Assembly (NCBI GenBank): GCA_002010065.2
Contig: MTMD02000015.1
Location: 1-64,000, forward strand
DNA length: 64,000 nt
Reading direction: 5' to 3'
Source of the DNA: Candidatus Pyrohabitans jungbluthii
GTDB lineage: Archaea > Hydrothermarchaeota > Hydrothermarchaeia > Hydrothermarchaeales > BMS3B
A program made the translations under genes and the position numbers. Shown in pieces: positions 41,774-54,185 of the stretch. The notes below the pieces were generated by a model. The model had not been told where the DNA came from. It saw only the letters and a program-made list of their open reading frames with translations, and made no database searches. Positions within the stretch are counted from its first letter, which is position 1. Every line of letters starts with the position of its first letter.

Positions 41774-42985
41774 ATGAGAGGTAGATTAATCTTATTAACG
41801 TTCTGGATGCTTTTTATTCCCTTCACTTTCGCAGATAATGTTGATTTCTACATAATGAAGGTCTCTCCCGAAGAGGTTGCCCCAGGCGAAACCACAACGC
41901 TGAACATAACAATTGCCAACTTGGGCATAGATTATGCCGCATATGTGCATGCAATTCTCGACCCAGACTCGGTATCACCCCTCTCGGTGCTCGGGGCTAA
42001 GAAGATCTACGTAACAAAGTACGCGGCGGAGGGACAGCCAACCAAGTACTTCGGAGTTATACTCCAGAATGAAAGATTCACAGTGAGATACCGAGTACAC
42101 GTGGATAAAGACACGGCATTTGGCACTTATACTGTACCTCTCAAGCTGGTCTGGCGGGATGCGTACAATAACGTGCAGAGCGAGAACCTCGAGTTCGGGC
42201 TGAAGGTGGCTGGCGATCCCGAGATTGTTATTGCGGGGGTTAATAAGACCCCTGCGAGGATATATCCCGATACCGAGTTTACACTGGTGCTTGCTTTTGA
42301 GAATATAGGCACGGCAAAGGCGGAGAATGTTAAGGTGGAGCTTTCTCTGCCTCCTGGGATAACCGGCGAGAGGGTTGCATTTCTGGGCACCCTTGAAAGG
42401 GGCAGGCAAGCGGCTGCAACCTTCTCTTTGAAGGCTGAAAAGGAGGCTGAGGCGGGAGCCAAAAAGATAGGAGTAAAGTTGAGCTATACCACTGAGGAGA
42501 ACGCACAGGAACAACTCGATAAAGAGGTGGAGATCTTCATCTACGAGAAGGAACCCGCCAACTTAGAGGTTGCAGGCTTGGACACTTCTCCGGCGAAGCT
42601 CACGCCGGGTGCTGCATTTACCCTCTCCATCCAGCTTGAGAACATAGGCAAGCAGGATGCGAAGGCTGTTAAGGTTGAGCTTGCATTGCCTGAAACTTTC
42701 TCTGGCGGGCAGACCTCCTACTTGGGCACGATAAAGCAGGACGACACCTCTACTGCGATCTTTGACCTAGAGGTTTCACCCCTCGCCGAGCCGGAGAGCT
42801 ACCGCCTGCCGGTAAAGATTTACTATCTCGACGAAAAGGGTGAGCTTCACGAAGAGGAGAAGGAGATCGCAATAATCATAACCAGCCCCGAAAAGCGTCT
42901 GCCACTGGGATTGCTCGGTGGAGTTGGAATACTGCTAATTATTGCCCTCGCCTGGTGGCGCAGGCGGAGAAACGCCCAGCTCTAG
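41774..42985 (+). CDS. CARDB-like surface protein with C-terminal anchor (COG1361-like)
   Basis: A 403-residue exported protein: signal peptide (LILLTFWMLFIPFTFA), three Ig-like/CARDB-type modules with repeated phrases (PGETTTLNITIANLG; PDTEFTLVLAFENIGTAKAENVKVELSLP; PGAAFTLSIQLENIGKQDAKAVKVELALP), and a C-terminal helix (LGLLGGVGILLIIALAWW) with a basic RRRR tail. Such proteins often sit next to MacB-type exporters in archaea; here the ABC operon follows at 11 bp. GGAGGGTGTG precedes the ATG. It may be the outer partner or a substrate-binding scaffold of the exporter. Confidence 0.82.
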   Translation: MRGRLILLTFWMLFIPFTFADNVDFYIMKVSPEEVAPGETTTLNITIANLGIDYAAYVHAILDPDSVSPLSVLGAKKIYVTKYAAEGQPTKYFGVILQNERFTVRYRVHVDKDTAFGTYTVPLKLVWRDAYNNVQSENLEFGLKVAGDPEIVIAGVNKTPARIYPDTEFTLVLAFENIGTAKAENVKVELSLPPGITGERVAFLGTLERGRQAAATFSLKAEKEAEAGAKKIGVKLSYTTEENAQEQLDKEVEIFIYEKEPANLEVAGLDTSPAKLTPGAAFTLSIQLENIGKQDAKAVKVELALPETFSGGQTSYLGTIKQDDTSTAIFDLEVSPLAEPESYRLPVKIYYLDEKGELHEEEKEIAIIITSPEKRLPLGLLGGVGILLIIALAWWRRRRNAQL

Positions 42986-42995
42986 GGGGCGTGAA

Positions 42996-43682
42996 ATGGT
43001 AATTAAGCTTGAGAATGTGGTTAAGATATACCGCCTGGGCAAGGTTGAGGTACCCGCGCTGAGGGGGATAAACCTGGAGATACCCCGTGGGGAATACGCC
43101 TCCCTCATGGGGCCTTCCGGCTCTGGAAAGAGCACCCTGATGAACCTGATAGGCGCCTTAGACAGGCCGACCAGCGGGAAGGTTTACATCGATGGCACAG
43201 ACATAGCAAGGTTGAACGACGACCAGCTGGCGCTGCTCAGAAGGAAAAAGATAGGCTTCGTCTTCCAGCAGTTCAACCTCATAAACAAGCTCACAGCGCT
43301 GGAGAATGTGGCTCTGCCAATGTGGTTCTCAGGCATCAGCAGGAGCAGGAGGATGCGCCGGGCGAAGGAGCTGCTTGAGCTTGTGGGGCTTGGAGGGAGG
43401 CTGCACCATAAGCCATCGGAACTAAGCGGGGGAGAAAGGCAGCGTGTAGCCATCGCCCGAGCTTTGGCCAACGACCCGGAGATAATCCTTGCAGACGAGC
43501 CTACAGGCAACCTAGACACAGTCTCAGGCCTGGCGGTTATTGAGCTTCTGGAAGAGCTGAACAAGCTTGGGAAAACTCTTGTGGTGGTGACCCATGACGT
43601 GGAGTTTGGGAAGCGTGCGAGGATGAGGGTGAAGCTCAGAGACGGGATGATTCAGGATATAGAAGGGATTAACCATGCTTGA
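42996..43682 (+). CDS. MacB/LolD-type ABC transporter ATP-binding protein
   Basis: A 228-residue ABC ATPase with Walker A GPSGSGKST, Q-loop FVFQQFNLI, signature LSGGERQRVAIARAL, Walker B ILADEPTGNLD, and H-loop VVTHD. The NKLTALENVALPMWF stretch is typical of the MacB/LolD group, which drives mechanotransmission rather than translocation. Start at ATG 42996 with GGGGGCGTG upstream. It overlaps the first permease by 8 bp. Together with the two FtsX-type proteins it forms one system. Confidence 0.93.
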   Translation: MVIKLENVVKIYRLGKVEVPALRGINLEIPRGEYASLMGPSGSGKSTLMNLIGALDRPTSGKVYIDGTDIARLNDDQLALLRRKKIGFVFQQFNLINKLTALENVALPMWFSGISRSRRMRRAKELLELVGLGGRLHHKPSELSGGERQRVAIARALANDPEIILADEPTGNLDTVSGLAVIELLEELNKLGKTLVVVTHDVEFGKRARMRVKLRDGMIQDIEGINHA

Positions 43683-44862
43683 TTACCTTAGCTTCTCAGT
43701 CAAAAATCTCAGTCACCACAAGGTGAGAAGCTTTCTCACACTGCTTGGGGTTATTATTGGAATAATGGCAGTTGTGTCTATGATTTCCATAGGCTCAGGG
43801 ATGAAGGCATCGCTTAAGGAGCAGCTGGAGCAGCTGGGTAGCGATAAGATTTTTATCATTCCCAGGTTAGCCTATGGTACGGCCGCGACCACGCTAACCG
43901 ACGAGGATGCCGACGCGATAGAGCGCGTCGCAGGCGTAGCTTTCGTCTCACCCCTCTACAGCGTCGCAGGCGATGTTGGCTTTCGCAATGAACGCAAGAT
44001 TGTCAAGATATACGGGATTGACCCTGAGAAGGCAGAGGCCACCTTTGGCGGTGGGGCAAGTGGCTACCGCCTGCTAAAGGGGAGGTGGCTTCAGCGGGGG
44101 GACAGGTACAAAGTGGTTATAGGCTATGGCGTCGCCAGCGATGTTTTTTCCAGAGATGTGAATGTGGGCAATACCCTAAAGATTCACGGCGTGAACTTTG
44201 ACGTGGTGGGCGTATTCAAGAAGACTGGCGACCGCGAGAAGGACTATACCATCTACACCAACCTAGACACCATCCGGGAAATCTTCGGCGCCGGAGATAA
44301 GGTTACAATGATAATAGCGAGGATAGATAAGGGTGCAGATATAGACCAGGTGAGGCTGAGGGTAGAGAGGCGCCTGGAGAAAAGGAAGGGTTCAAAGGAG
44401 AACTTCTTTGTTATGACGCAGAAGGAGATTATTGAGCGCGTTGGCGAGGCATACCGCGTTGTGCAGGTGGTGTTTGGCGGCTTGGCTGCGGTTTCGCTTA
44501 TCGTCGGGGCAATAGGCATAGCGAATACCATGATTATGAATGTTACGGAGCGCACCCGGGAAATCGGCATACTCAAGGCTACAGGGGCGAGCAATGCCCA
44601 AGTTATGAAGATTTTTCTGACGGACGCGGCGATTCTGGGCTTGGTTGGCGGGGGTATAGGTGTAGCTCTGGGGTACCTCATTTCACTGGCGATTAACACA
44701 GCGGCGGCACGCTATCTTGGTGAAGGAGTGCTAACCACTTCGGTCTCATTTGAGCTTGTGCTTTTCGCGCTAACCTTCTCCCTTGTTATAGGCGTGGCCG
44801 CGGGTTTATATCCCGCTTACCGTGCGCTTAGGCTTAATCCGGTGGAGGCGCTCCGGGCATGA
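43675..44862 (+). CDS. MacB/FtsX-like ABC permease (first of two)
   Basis: A 395-residue permease: N-terminal helix (SFLTLLGVIIGIMAVVSM), an external MacB-like domain of about 220 residues (periplasmic core), and three C-terminal helices in an FtsX fold (ERTREIGILKATGASNAQVM, LVGGGIGVALGYL, YPAYRALRLNPVEALRA). It overlaps the ATPase and the next permease by a few bases, so the operon is tightly coupled. Function is probably export or extracellular signalling by a surface lipid or peptide; substrate unknown. Confidence 0.9.
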   Translation: MLDYLSFSVKNLSHHKVRSFLTLLGVIIGIMAVVSMISIGSGMKASLKEQLEQLGSDKIFIIPRLAYGTAATTLTDEDADAIERVAGVAFVSPLYSVAGDVGFRNERKIVKIYGIDPEKAEATFGGGASGYRLLKGRWLQRGDRYKVVIGYGVASDVFSRDVNVGNTLKIHGVNFDVVGVFKKTGDREKDYTIYTNLDTIREIFGAGDKVTMIIARIDKGADIDQVRLRVERRLEKRKGSKENFFVMTQKEIIERVGEAYRVVQVVFGGLAAVSLIVGAIGIANTMIMNVTERTREIGILKATGASNAQVMKIFLTDAAILGLVGGGIGVALGYLISLAINTAAARYLGEGVLTTSVSFELVLFALTFSLVIGVAAGLYPAYRALRLNPVEALRA

Positions 44863-46046
44863 TTGAGGAGCTGAGCTATGCGATTAAGAACATGCAATCT
44901 GCTAAGCTGCGAACCTTTCTAACGGTGCTGGGCATAGTTATAGGCATCGCCATAATCGTGGCAATGGTCTCCATCGGCGAGGGGATGCGCGCCAGCATAA
45001 CTGAGCAACTCGACGCGCTGGGTGGAGATAAGATAATGATAACTCCGCCACAGGCTTTTGCAGCTAGAGGTGCGCCCATGGAGTTCAAACCCTTCGACCA
45101 GGCAGATTTGCGTGCAGTTAAAAGCCTGCCCAATGTGAAGGACGTGCTCCCCATCTTCTACCGCCCGGGCACAATTGAGTACAGGGGGGAGAAGAAGGAG
45201 ATATATGTTATGGGGGTGGAGAGGAAGGGCGCAGACTACTTCAGGCAATTTTACAGCATCCGAGAGGGCAGATATTCTAACGACAACGAGCTGAAAAGTG
45301 TTAACCTGGGCTACCGCGTGGCTGAGAAGTTTTTTGACAAAAAGATACACGTTGGAGAGAGTGTGAAGATAAATCAGCGCCGCTTTGAGGTTGTGGGCAT
45401 CTTTGAGGAAATTGGCAACGCAGAGGACGATTCCAGCGTATACATGCCCCTAAAGGCTGCGCAGGATCTCTACGACGCTGGCGGTGAGATAACAATGCTG
45501 TGGGTTATCGCAGAGAATGAGAATGTGGTGAAAACCCTTGCAAAGAAGATAGAGCGCACGCTTGAGAAGCGGCGCGGGGGTAAGGACTTCGAGGTTTTTA
45601 CTACAGAGCAGCTTGCGGAGCAGATCGCCACGGTGATAACAATAATAACCTTCGTGCTCGGCGGAATAGCGAGCATCTCAATAATCGTGGGTGGAGTTAT
45701 AATAATGAACACCATGCTTACGTCGGTGCTCGAGCGCACCCGTGAAATAGGGGTGATGAAGGCAATTGGTGCCACCGATGGGATGGTTCTAAGGATTTTC
45801 CTTGTGGAGTCAGCGCTTATCGGCGCGCTCGGGGGCAGCATCGGCTTAGCCCTGGGGGCAGTTATTTCCAAGGCTATTGAGTTTGTGGGGCAGGCATACA
45901 TAGGCTCGAGCTTCATAACAGTCATCAACCGGGAGCTTGTGCTTGGCGCGCTCGGGTTTTCCCTTCTAGTGGGAGTGCTCTCTGGCGTTTACCCTGCGTA
46001 CAAGGCGGCTAAGCTCGACCCGATAGAGGCGCTGAGATACGAGTAG
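44859..46046 (+). CDS. MacB/FtsX-like ABC permease (second of two)
   Basis: A 395-residue paralogue of the preceding permease with the same layout: KLRTFLTVLGIVIGIAIIVAMVSIGEGM, external MacB core domain, three helices with ERTREIGVMKAIGATDGMVL and YPAYKAAKLDPIEALRYE. The ATGA overlap at 44859 couples it to the first. The pair could be a heterodimer, since most MacB systems use a homodimer. The last gene of the cluster; a hairpin-rich gap follows. Confidence 0.9.
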   Translation: MIEELSYAIKNMQSAKLRTFLTVLGIVIGIAIIVAMVSIGEGMRASITEQLDALGGDKIMITPPQAFAARGAPMEFKPFDQADLRAVKSLPNVKDVLPIFYRPGTIEYRGEKKEIYVMGVERKGADYFRQFYSIREGRYSNDNELKSVNLGYRVAEKFFDKKIHVGESVKINQRRFEVVGIFEEIGNAEDDSSVYMPLKAAQDLYDAGGEITMLWVIAENENVVKTLAKKIERTLEKRRGGKDFEVFTTEQLAEQIATVITIITFVLGGIASISIIVGGVIIMNTMLTSVLERTREIGVMKAIGATDGMVLRIFLVESALIGALGGSIGLALGAVISKAIEFVGQAYIGSSFITVINRELVLGALGFSLLVGVLSGVYPAYKAAKLDPIEALRYE

Positions 46047-46200
46047 CCAGGGGAGGGGAATACCCCCCACTCCTTTGGTATACCTCTCCCCCGACGGGGA
46101 TATGAAGGAGAATACGATGGAAACATGGGGGTATTGAAGCGAAGCGGAAATACCGCAATATGACGATCAAACCGTCTGCGGTTTGCGCAGAGCAAAATTC
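46047..46200. other. Multi-hairpin intergenic element with repeated GGTATT/AATACC
   Basis: The 181-bp gap after the permease holds nested and side-by-side inverted repeats: outer AATACCCCC (46059-46067) with GGGGGTATT (46127-46135), inner CTCCTT with AAGGAG, CCCC-GAC-GGGG (46089-46099), GCGG-AAATA-CCGC (46144-46156), and AAACCG-TCTG-CGGTTT (46169-46184). The same six-base word occurs four times. It could be a terminator array, a structured RNA, or a small palindromic repeat element. Confidence 0.5.
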
Positions 46201-46227
46201 TTAAGCGAGGAGAGCGATGCCTAAGCC

Positions 46228-47079
46228 ATGCTCCGAAAGCTCAGGATTATCCTGGAGATGATAAAGATAGAGCACACTCTCTTTGCCATGCCCTTCCTGT
46301 ACTCCGGTGCTATCTTGGCTGCGCAGGGTTTGCCTGACGCTTGGACGCTCTTCTGGATAACTTTGGGCTTGTTCTCAGCGCGCACGGCTGCAATGTGCTT
46401 GAACCGCTTAATAGATCGCGAGATAGACGCAAAGAATCCCAGGACGGCGGACAGAGCTTTACCTCAGGGATTGGTCTCACCGCGGGAGGTCTGGGCTATC
46501 GTGGCTATTTCTCTAGCTCTGCTCCTCCTCGCGGCGGCGATGCTCAACCCGCTATGTGTCAAGCTTTACCCCCTCGCCGTTGCCATAATCTGGGGTTATC
46601 CGTATATGAAGCGCTTCACCTGGCTAAGCCACCTTGTTCTCGGCTCGGCGCTTGCGATTGCTCCCTTCGGAGCATGGGTGGCAGTGCGCGCAAGCATAGA
46701 CCTTCCTGCGCTTCTTCTCGCGGCGGCGGTAATCTTCTGGGTGGCTGGTTTCGACATAATCTATGCCACGCAGGATGTGGAATTTGACCGTCGCGAAGGG
46801 CTCTTCTCAATTCCAGCGCGGTTCGGCATAGCAAATGCGCTAAAAATCTCCACGCTTTTCCACGGGGCTACACTTTTATTCTTGCTCCTTCTCTACTTCT
46901 TCTCCCCCCTCGGTAGGATTTACCTTTTCGGGTTTGTGATAATGTCCGCGCTTCTCGCCTACGAGCATGCGATAGTAAAACCAGAGAATCTGAAAAAGGT
47001 GGGTGTCGCCTTCTTCAATATAAATGTGCTCTTTAGCATTTGCCTCTTTACTTTCATAACCCTCGACGTTTTCATATAG
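46228..47079 (+). CDS. UbiA-family polyprenyltransferase
   Basis: A 283-residue membrane prenyltransferase with eight or nine helices. It has the two aspartate-rich motifs NRLIDREIDAKNPRTADR (first) and DIIYATQDVEFDRREG (second), which bind Mg and the polyprenyl diphosphate. The form YATQDVEFD resembles 4-hydroxybenzoate/MqnP-like prenyltransferases, so it may prenylate a quinone precursor; geranylgeranylglyceryl phosphate synthase-like or heme O roles are less likely. The ATG is near TTCTTAAG, a TATA-like element about 25 bp upstream. Confidence 0.87.
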   Translation: MLRKLRIILEMIKIEHTLFAMPFLYSGAILAAQGLPDAWTLFWITLGLFSARTAAMCLNRLIDREIDAKNPRTADRALPQGLVSPREVWAIVAISLALLLLAAAMLNPLCVKLYPLAVAIIWGYPYMKRFTWLSHLVLGSALAIAPFGAWVAVRASIDLPALLLAAAVIFWVAGFDIIYATQDVEFDRREGLFSIPARFGIANALKISTLFHGATLLFLLLLYFFSPLGRIYLFGFVIMSALLAYEHAIVKPENLKKVGVAFFNINVLFSICLFTFITLDVFI

Positions 47080-47104
47080 ACGTTACCCTCGCCCCACTTA
47101 TAAA

Positions 47105-49072
47105 ATGAAAGTTCTGGGCGTTGACATCCTAGCTGGGTCGCCTCACGCGAAGGTTCAGCCTCGCTATTCTGCGGTGCTCCTGGAGGATGGGAGGATAACC
47201 CTGCGGGAGGAACTAACCCGGGGAAAGCTTCTCAAGCTTATTCGGGAGGTTAAGCCGGACCGCCTCGCAGTGGACAACATCTTTGAACTCTTTCCAAAAA
47301 AGAAGCTCAAACCCTTCTTCTACTCACTGCCCCAGGAAACGCAGGTAGTGCAGGTTACCGGCTCTCCCGGCGAAGCGAAGGCGCTGCACATTGTGGCGAA
47401 GAACCACGGGGTGAAGCTTCGCAGGGACGCCGGTTCAATGGAGGAGGCAGAGGCTTGTGCTTTGCTGGCGTACATGAACATCGGCTGCGTTGTTGAGCTC
47501 TTCGAGAACAAGACCCGCATTGTGGTGAGCAGGGCAAGGAGCCTAACCAGAGGAGGGCAGAGCAAGGACCGCTACCGCAGAAAGGTGCACAACAACATCG
47601 CCATGAGCATCAAGGAGATAAAGGCGAAACTTAAGGAGCTTAAAGTTAGCTATAGCCTGGAAACAGTGCGCGCCGACAGCGGCTATTCGAGGGGCGAGTT
47701 TATTGTGCATGCGCCCCGTTCTGAGCTTAAAGGTATAAAAAGCGCCCGCGGGAGCGATGTTCAGATTAAAGTAACCCCTGTGGAAAAAGAGAGGTTCACC
47801 TTCACACCACTGGGGGCTGAGAAGGCTACTGTAATCTTCGGCGTTGACCCCGGCACAACGACTGCGATAGCCGCGATTAGCTTGGAGGGTAAGCTCCTCG
47901 AGGTTGTGAGCGCTCGCGATTTCTCGTTACATGAATCACTCCTGCTCGCTTCGAAATATAAAGCCGTAGCCATCGTAGCCAGCGATGTCTCGCCGGCACC
48001 GCGCTTTGTGGAAAAGGTGGCGTCAAAACTCAATGCCACGCTTTTCACCCCCTCCCAGTCCCTTGCAGTTGAGGAGAAGATTAGGTTAGTGGAGGAGAAG
48101 TTTGGTAAGGAGGCGTACCGCAATCCCCACGAGCGTGACGCCATCGCGGCTGCGCTGAAGGCGTACAACGCTGTGAAAAGCAAGCTTGAAAACATAGACC
48201 GGCGCCTGCAGAGCGTCAACGCATGGCACCTGCGCGACGAGGTCAGGTTAGCGGTGCTTCGCGGGGAAAGCCTGGACAGTGTGCTCAGAAGGCTGCTTAG
48301 GGTTGAGGAGCCTGAAGAGGAGGAAGAAGAGGAGAAGCTGGAGAGCATACCCAACGAGTACAGGGGGATAATTAAGAGGCTGAGAAACGACCTCAAGCTA
48401 CTGAGAGAGGAACTTGAGGAAAGGCAGCGGGTGATTGAGCGGAAGGAGCGCGCTATAGCCACGCTAAAGCGCAGGCTGCGCGAGGCACTGGCGAAAGAGC
48501 GCAGAGAGGTGCTCAGGGAGGAAGAGATACGCCGCAGAGAGCGTGCAATTGCTGAACTCAGAAAGAAGCTGGACGAGGCGATGAGGGAAAACGCCATGCT
48601 CAGGCGCAGGCTTGAGAAGCTGAAGCAGGAGATGGAGCTAAAAGCTCAGGCAGATTTAGAGGTGGTGAAGGTTATACAGAAATTTACACGGGAAGAGGTA
48701 CTCGCGGCGAAGGAAAAGCTCCGCCTCAGCGAAGGGGATGTGGTTTACATCGCCGATACGAGCGGCGCTGGCAAGAGCGCCGCGGAAGAGCTTGCCCTGC
48801 TCAAGCCGCGAGCAATAATCGCAGACATGCAAAGAGCCTCTCACCTCGCGAGAGAGGCCCTTGAAAGCGTGGTAATACTCGAGCCAGAGGAGATAAACCT
48901 CAAGCGCGTTGCTGACTTCGCGGTTGTTGAGAAGCATGCGCTAGAGGAGTTAATACAGAAGAAGAAGGCAAAGCTTGAGGTGGAGCAGGCGGCGAAGCGT
49001 CAGGCGTGGCTGGAGAAGCTCATCGCGGACTATCGTGCCGAGAGGGAGCTGCTCCTGAAGAAGAGGAATTAG
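47105..49072 (+). CDS. DUF460 family protein (RNase H-like domain plus coiled coil)
   Basis: A 655-residue archaeal protein. The N-terminal part (about 1-130) and the central part (about 245-365, GVDPGTTTAIAAISLEGK and ERDAIAAALKAY) look like two RNase H/RuvC-like folds; residues about 395-530 are coiled coil; the last 120 form a small domain (GEGDVVYIADTSGAGKSAAE). The domain set matches DUF460/COG2433, a conserved archaeal family with no known activity, possibly a nuclease. A TATA box is not clear; the ATG directly follows CTTATAAA. Confidence 0.87.
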   Translation: MKVLGVDILAGSPHAKVQPRYSAVLLEDGRITLREELTRGKLLKLIREVKPDRLAVDNIFELFPKKKLKPFFYSLPQETQVVQVTGSPGEAKALHIVAKNHGVKLRRDAGSMEEAEACALLAYMNIGCVVELFENKTRIVVSRARSLTRGGQSKDRYRRKVHNNIAMSIKEIKAKLKELKVSYSLETVRADSGYSRGEFIVHAPRSELKGIKSARGSDVQIKVTPVEKERFTFTPLGAEKATVIFGVDPGTTTAIAAISLEGKLLEVVSARDFSLHESLLLASKYKAVAIVASDVSPAPRFVEKVASKLNATLFTPSQSLAVEEKIRLVEEKFGKEAYRNPHERDAIAAALKAYNAVKSKLENIDRRLQSVNAWHLRDEVRLAVLRGESLDSVLRRLLRVEEPEEEEEEEKLESIPNEYRGIIKRLRNDLKLLREELEERQRVIERKERAIATLKRRLREALAKERREVLREEEIRRRERAIAELRKKLDEAMRENAMLRRRLEKLKQEMELKAQADLEVVKVIQKFTREEVLAAKEKLRLSEGDVVYIADTSGAGKSAAEELALLKPRAIIADMQRASHLAREALESVVILEPEEINLKRVADFAVVEKHALEELIQKKKAKLEVEQAAKRQAWLEKLIADYRAERELLLKKRN

Positions 49073-49115
49073 AAAGTTTTAATACCTCAGCGGCGAAGGT
49101 TTAGCAGGTGGTACA

Positions 49116-50291
49116 ATGCTTTCGGACAGAATTAATAGGGTTAAGCCCTCTGCAACTCTTGAAATAACGGCCAAGGCAAAGGCGTTACGCGCGCAGGGAA
49201 GGGAGATTATAAACTTCGGCGCGGGCGAACCTGATTTTGACACGCCGGAGCACATCAAGGAAGCGCTCCGTAAAGCCCTGGATGAGGGTTTCATCTACTA
49301 TACGCCAGCCGCAGGCATACCCGAGCTTCGCGAAGCTGTGGCAGAGAAACTGGAGAGGGAGAATAAAATAAGCTATGATCCCGAGGGGGAGGTGGTCATC
49401 ACACCTGGAGCGAAGATGGCGCTTTATGCTGCAATAATGGCGCTGGTGAACCCAGGGGATGAGGTGGTGATTCCCTCGCCCTGGTGGGTATCCTACGTGC
49501 CCATGGTGCAGCTCGCAGACGGCAAACCTGTGTTTGTTCCCACCTATGAAGAAGACGAGTTCCGCCTTCTCAGCGATGCAGTGGCTGAGAAGGTTACCCG
49601 AAAGACCAAGCTCCTCATTCTTAATTCGCCAAACAACCCCACGGGGGCGGTGCTGAGCAGAGAGGATTTGAAGGGCATCGCCGAAGTGTGCGAGGACCAT
49701 GATATCTTCATCATCTCCGACGAGATATACGAGTACATAATTTACGACGACGCTGAGCATGTAAGCATCGCCAGCTTGGGCAACATGAAGGAGCGCGTGG
49801 TTACTGTGAATGGGCTTTCAAAGGCGTATTCAATGACGGGCTGGAGAGTTGGCTATGCCGCAGGCCCCAGAGAAGTGATAAAGGCGATGACACGTTTGCA
49901 GGCGCACAGCGTGAGCAACGTCACAAGCTTTGTGCAGAAGGCGGCGGTAGCGGCGCTGCGCGGTCCCAGCGATGAGGTTGAGCGCATGGTTAAAGCGTTT
50001 GATGAGCGGCGACGCTACATAGTTAGTGAGCTGAGAAGCATCCCCGGCGTTAGCTGCGTAATGCCACGGGGAGCCTTCTACGCCTTCGCCAACTTCTCAG
50101 CTTATGAGAAGGACTCCTTCAAGCTGGCAAACTACCTTCTGGAGGAGGCTGGCGTTGCCGTGGTGCCGGGAGCGGCGTTTGGGGAAGAGGGCGAAGGCTA
50201 CATAAGGCTGAGCTATGCCACCAGCATGGAAAACATCAAGGCTGGGATGGAGAGGATAAGAGAAGCTATGGAGAGGTACCCCCGAGCTTAA
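49116..50291 (+). CDS. aspC: Aspartate aminotransferase, class I (archaeal/Bacillus type)
   Basis: A 391-residue PLP transaminase, probably aspartate plus 2-oxoglutarate. It has GAGEPDFDTPEHIKEALRKAL, GAKMALYAAIMAL, NSPNNPTGAVLS, DEIYEYIIYD, the PLP lysine in GLSKAYSMTGWRVG, and the C-terminal arginine in GEGYIRLSYATS that binds the carboxylate. GGTGGT precedes the ATG. It ends with a 4-bp overlap with the convergent TlyA-like gene. Fine substrate range is uncertain in this family. Confidence 0.94.
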   Translation: MLSDRINRVKPSATLEITAKAKALRAQGREIINFGAGEPDFDTPEHIKEALRKALDEGFIYYTPAAGIPELREAVAEKLERENKISYDPEGEVVITPGAKMALYAAIMALVNPGDEVVIPSPWWVSYVPMVQLADGKPVFVPTYEEDEFRLLSDAVAEKVTRKTKLLILNSPNNPTGAVLSREDLKGIAEVCEDHDIFIISDEIYEYIIYDDAEHVSIASLGNMKERVVTVNGLSKAYSMTGWRVGYAAGPREVIKAMTRLQAHSVSNVTSFVQKAAVAALRGPSDEVERMVKAFDERRRYIVSELRSIPGVSCVMPRGAFYAFANFSAYEKDSFKLANYLLEEAGVAVVPGAAFGEEGEGYIRLSYATSMENIKAGMERIREAMERYPRA

Positions 50292-50926
50292 ATTTTAACC
50301 AGCAGGTAATACCTCTCCTGCTTCTCCTCAGCATCCTTAACCTTGAGTATTTTTAAACCCTCGCCAGCGAAGTCCGGCTCTTCCTGGGCTAAGCCCGTCT
50401 TCGCAACGAAGAGCACCTTCCCGTGCCTCTTCAGCTTGGGCAGGAAGCGTTTTAGCGCTTTAAAGGAAGCCTCCGCCTCAAGGGTCAGGTCGTGGAGGAT
50501 AAGGTCTGCTTCCGGTAGCTGGGAAACGTCGAAAATGAAGGCATCGGCTATAAAAACCCTCACATTGTCCCTCTCAGCCTCAATATCACGCAGCTCCTTC
50601 TCAAACTCGCCGCTCACCTCAATGCCGTATACCTCTGAGGCGTACTCGCTTGCATAAAGCAGAAAACCCCCGGCGCTGCTCCCTATGTCTAAGACAACCC
50701 CCGCCCCCTTAACAAAACCCCACTCCTTATCAAGCTCCGCAAGCTTCCAGTAGCCTCGTGGTTTCTCTTCAGCGAGCACCTCTATGCTTGCGTCTGGGTT
50801 CACATCCTTCGCGGGCTTTGTTATGCGCTCCCCAGCCACGAGAACAAAGCCACGCCTTATTGCTTCCTTTGCCTTCTCTCGTGTAGAAAAGTACCCCCTC
50901 GCCACAAGGAGTTTATCCAGACGCAT
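50288..50926 (-). CDS. TlyA-like protein: S4 RNA-binding domain plus FtsJ-type methyltransferase
   Basis: A 212-residue protein. Residues 1-60 are an S4 domain (RLDKLLVARGYFSTREKAKEAIRRGFVLVAG), and from about 75 there is an FtsJ-like Rossmann methyltransferase (VVLDIGSSAGGFLLYA, ADAFIFDVSQLPEADLILHD). Hemolysin A/TlyA proteins 2'-O-methylate rRNA, and this is a shortened archaeal version. It lies 1 bp downstream of the alanine dehydrogenase gene on the same strand. The exact RNA target is unknown. Confidence 0.85.
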   Translation of the reverse strand: MRLDKLLVARGYFSTREKAKEAIRRGFVLVAGERITKPAKDVNPDASIEVLAEEKPRGYWKLAELDKEWGFVKGAGVVLDIGSSAGGFLLYASEYASEVYGIEVSGEFEKELRDIEAERDNVRVFIADAFIFDVSQLPEADLILHDLTLEAEASFKALKRFLPKLKRHGKVLFVAKTGLAQEEPDFAGEGLKILKVKDAEEKQERYYLLVKI

Positions 50927-50927
50927 A

Positions 50928-53782
<2,855 letters not shown>

Positions 53783-53783
53783 A

Positions 53784-54185
53784 ATGCGCGTGATTGGTTT
53801 CCTCAAGTTTTACCTGATTCTCATCACCCTGCTCTTCCTAGGGATGAGCTTCTTCAACCTTAGCCTTGAGCAGAAGCTTCTGCTATTTCTCATAACCTCG
53901 CTGCTCTCCCCAACGCTCTTCAGGGAACTGCTCAACCTGCGGGGGATACGTAAGGGCGACATGGTGCTCGTTTCCTACTCGCACAAAAGCGAGTTTGGCA
54001 CACTGCTGCGGAAGGAGCTAGGTAAGGCGCTGACCTCTGGAAGGGTGGGGGAAGTGATTGAGGTGGAGCTTGCGGACAAGCTGGCAAAGGGAGAGGTTCG
54101 CAGCGTTGGCGGCTTTATTTTCCCTCCTGAGGTTAGCCTTCTCTACTATGAGGAGATACCCACAAAAAGGGGGGGATGGCTCTGA
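53784..54185 (+). CDS. Hypothetical membrane-anchored protein
   Basis: A 133-residue protein with two N-terminal hydrophobic helices (FLKFYLILITLLFLGMSFF and KLLLFLITSLLSP) and a soluble C-terminal domain of about 75 residues (GDMVLVSYSHKSEFGTLLRKELGKALTSG, VIEVELADKLAKGEVRSVGGFIFPPEVSLL). I do not recognise it. The ATG at 53784 lies 1 nt after the TraB stop; GTG 53772 is an alternative. It overlaps the following protease gene by 10 bp, so a shared transcript and a linked function are likely. Confidence 0.65.
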   Translation: MRVIGFLKFYLILITLLFLGMSFFNLSLEQKLLLFLITSLLSPTLFRELLNLRGIRKGDMVLVSYSHKSEFGTLLRKELGKALTSGRVGEVIEVELADKLAKGEVRSVGGFIFPPEVSLLYYEEIPTKRGGWL

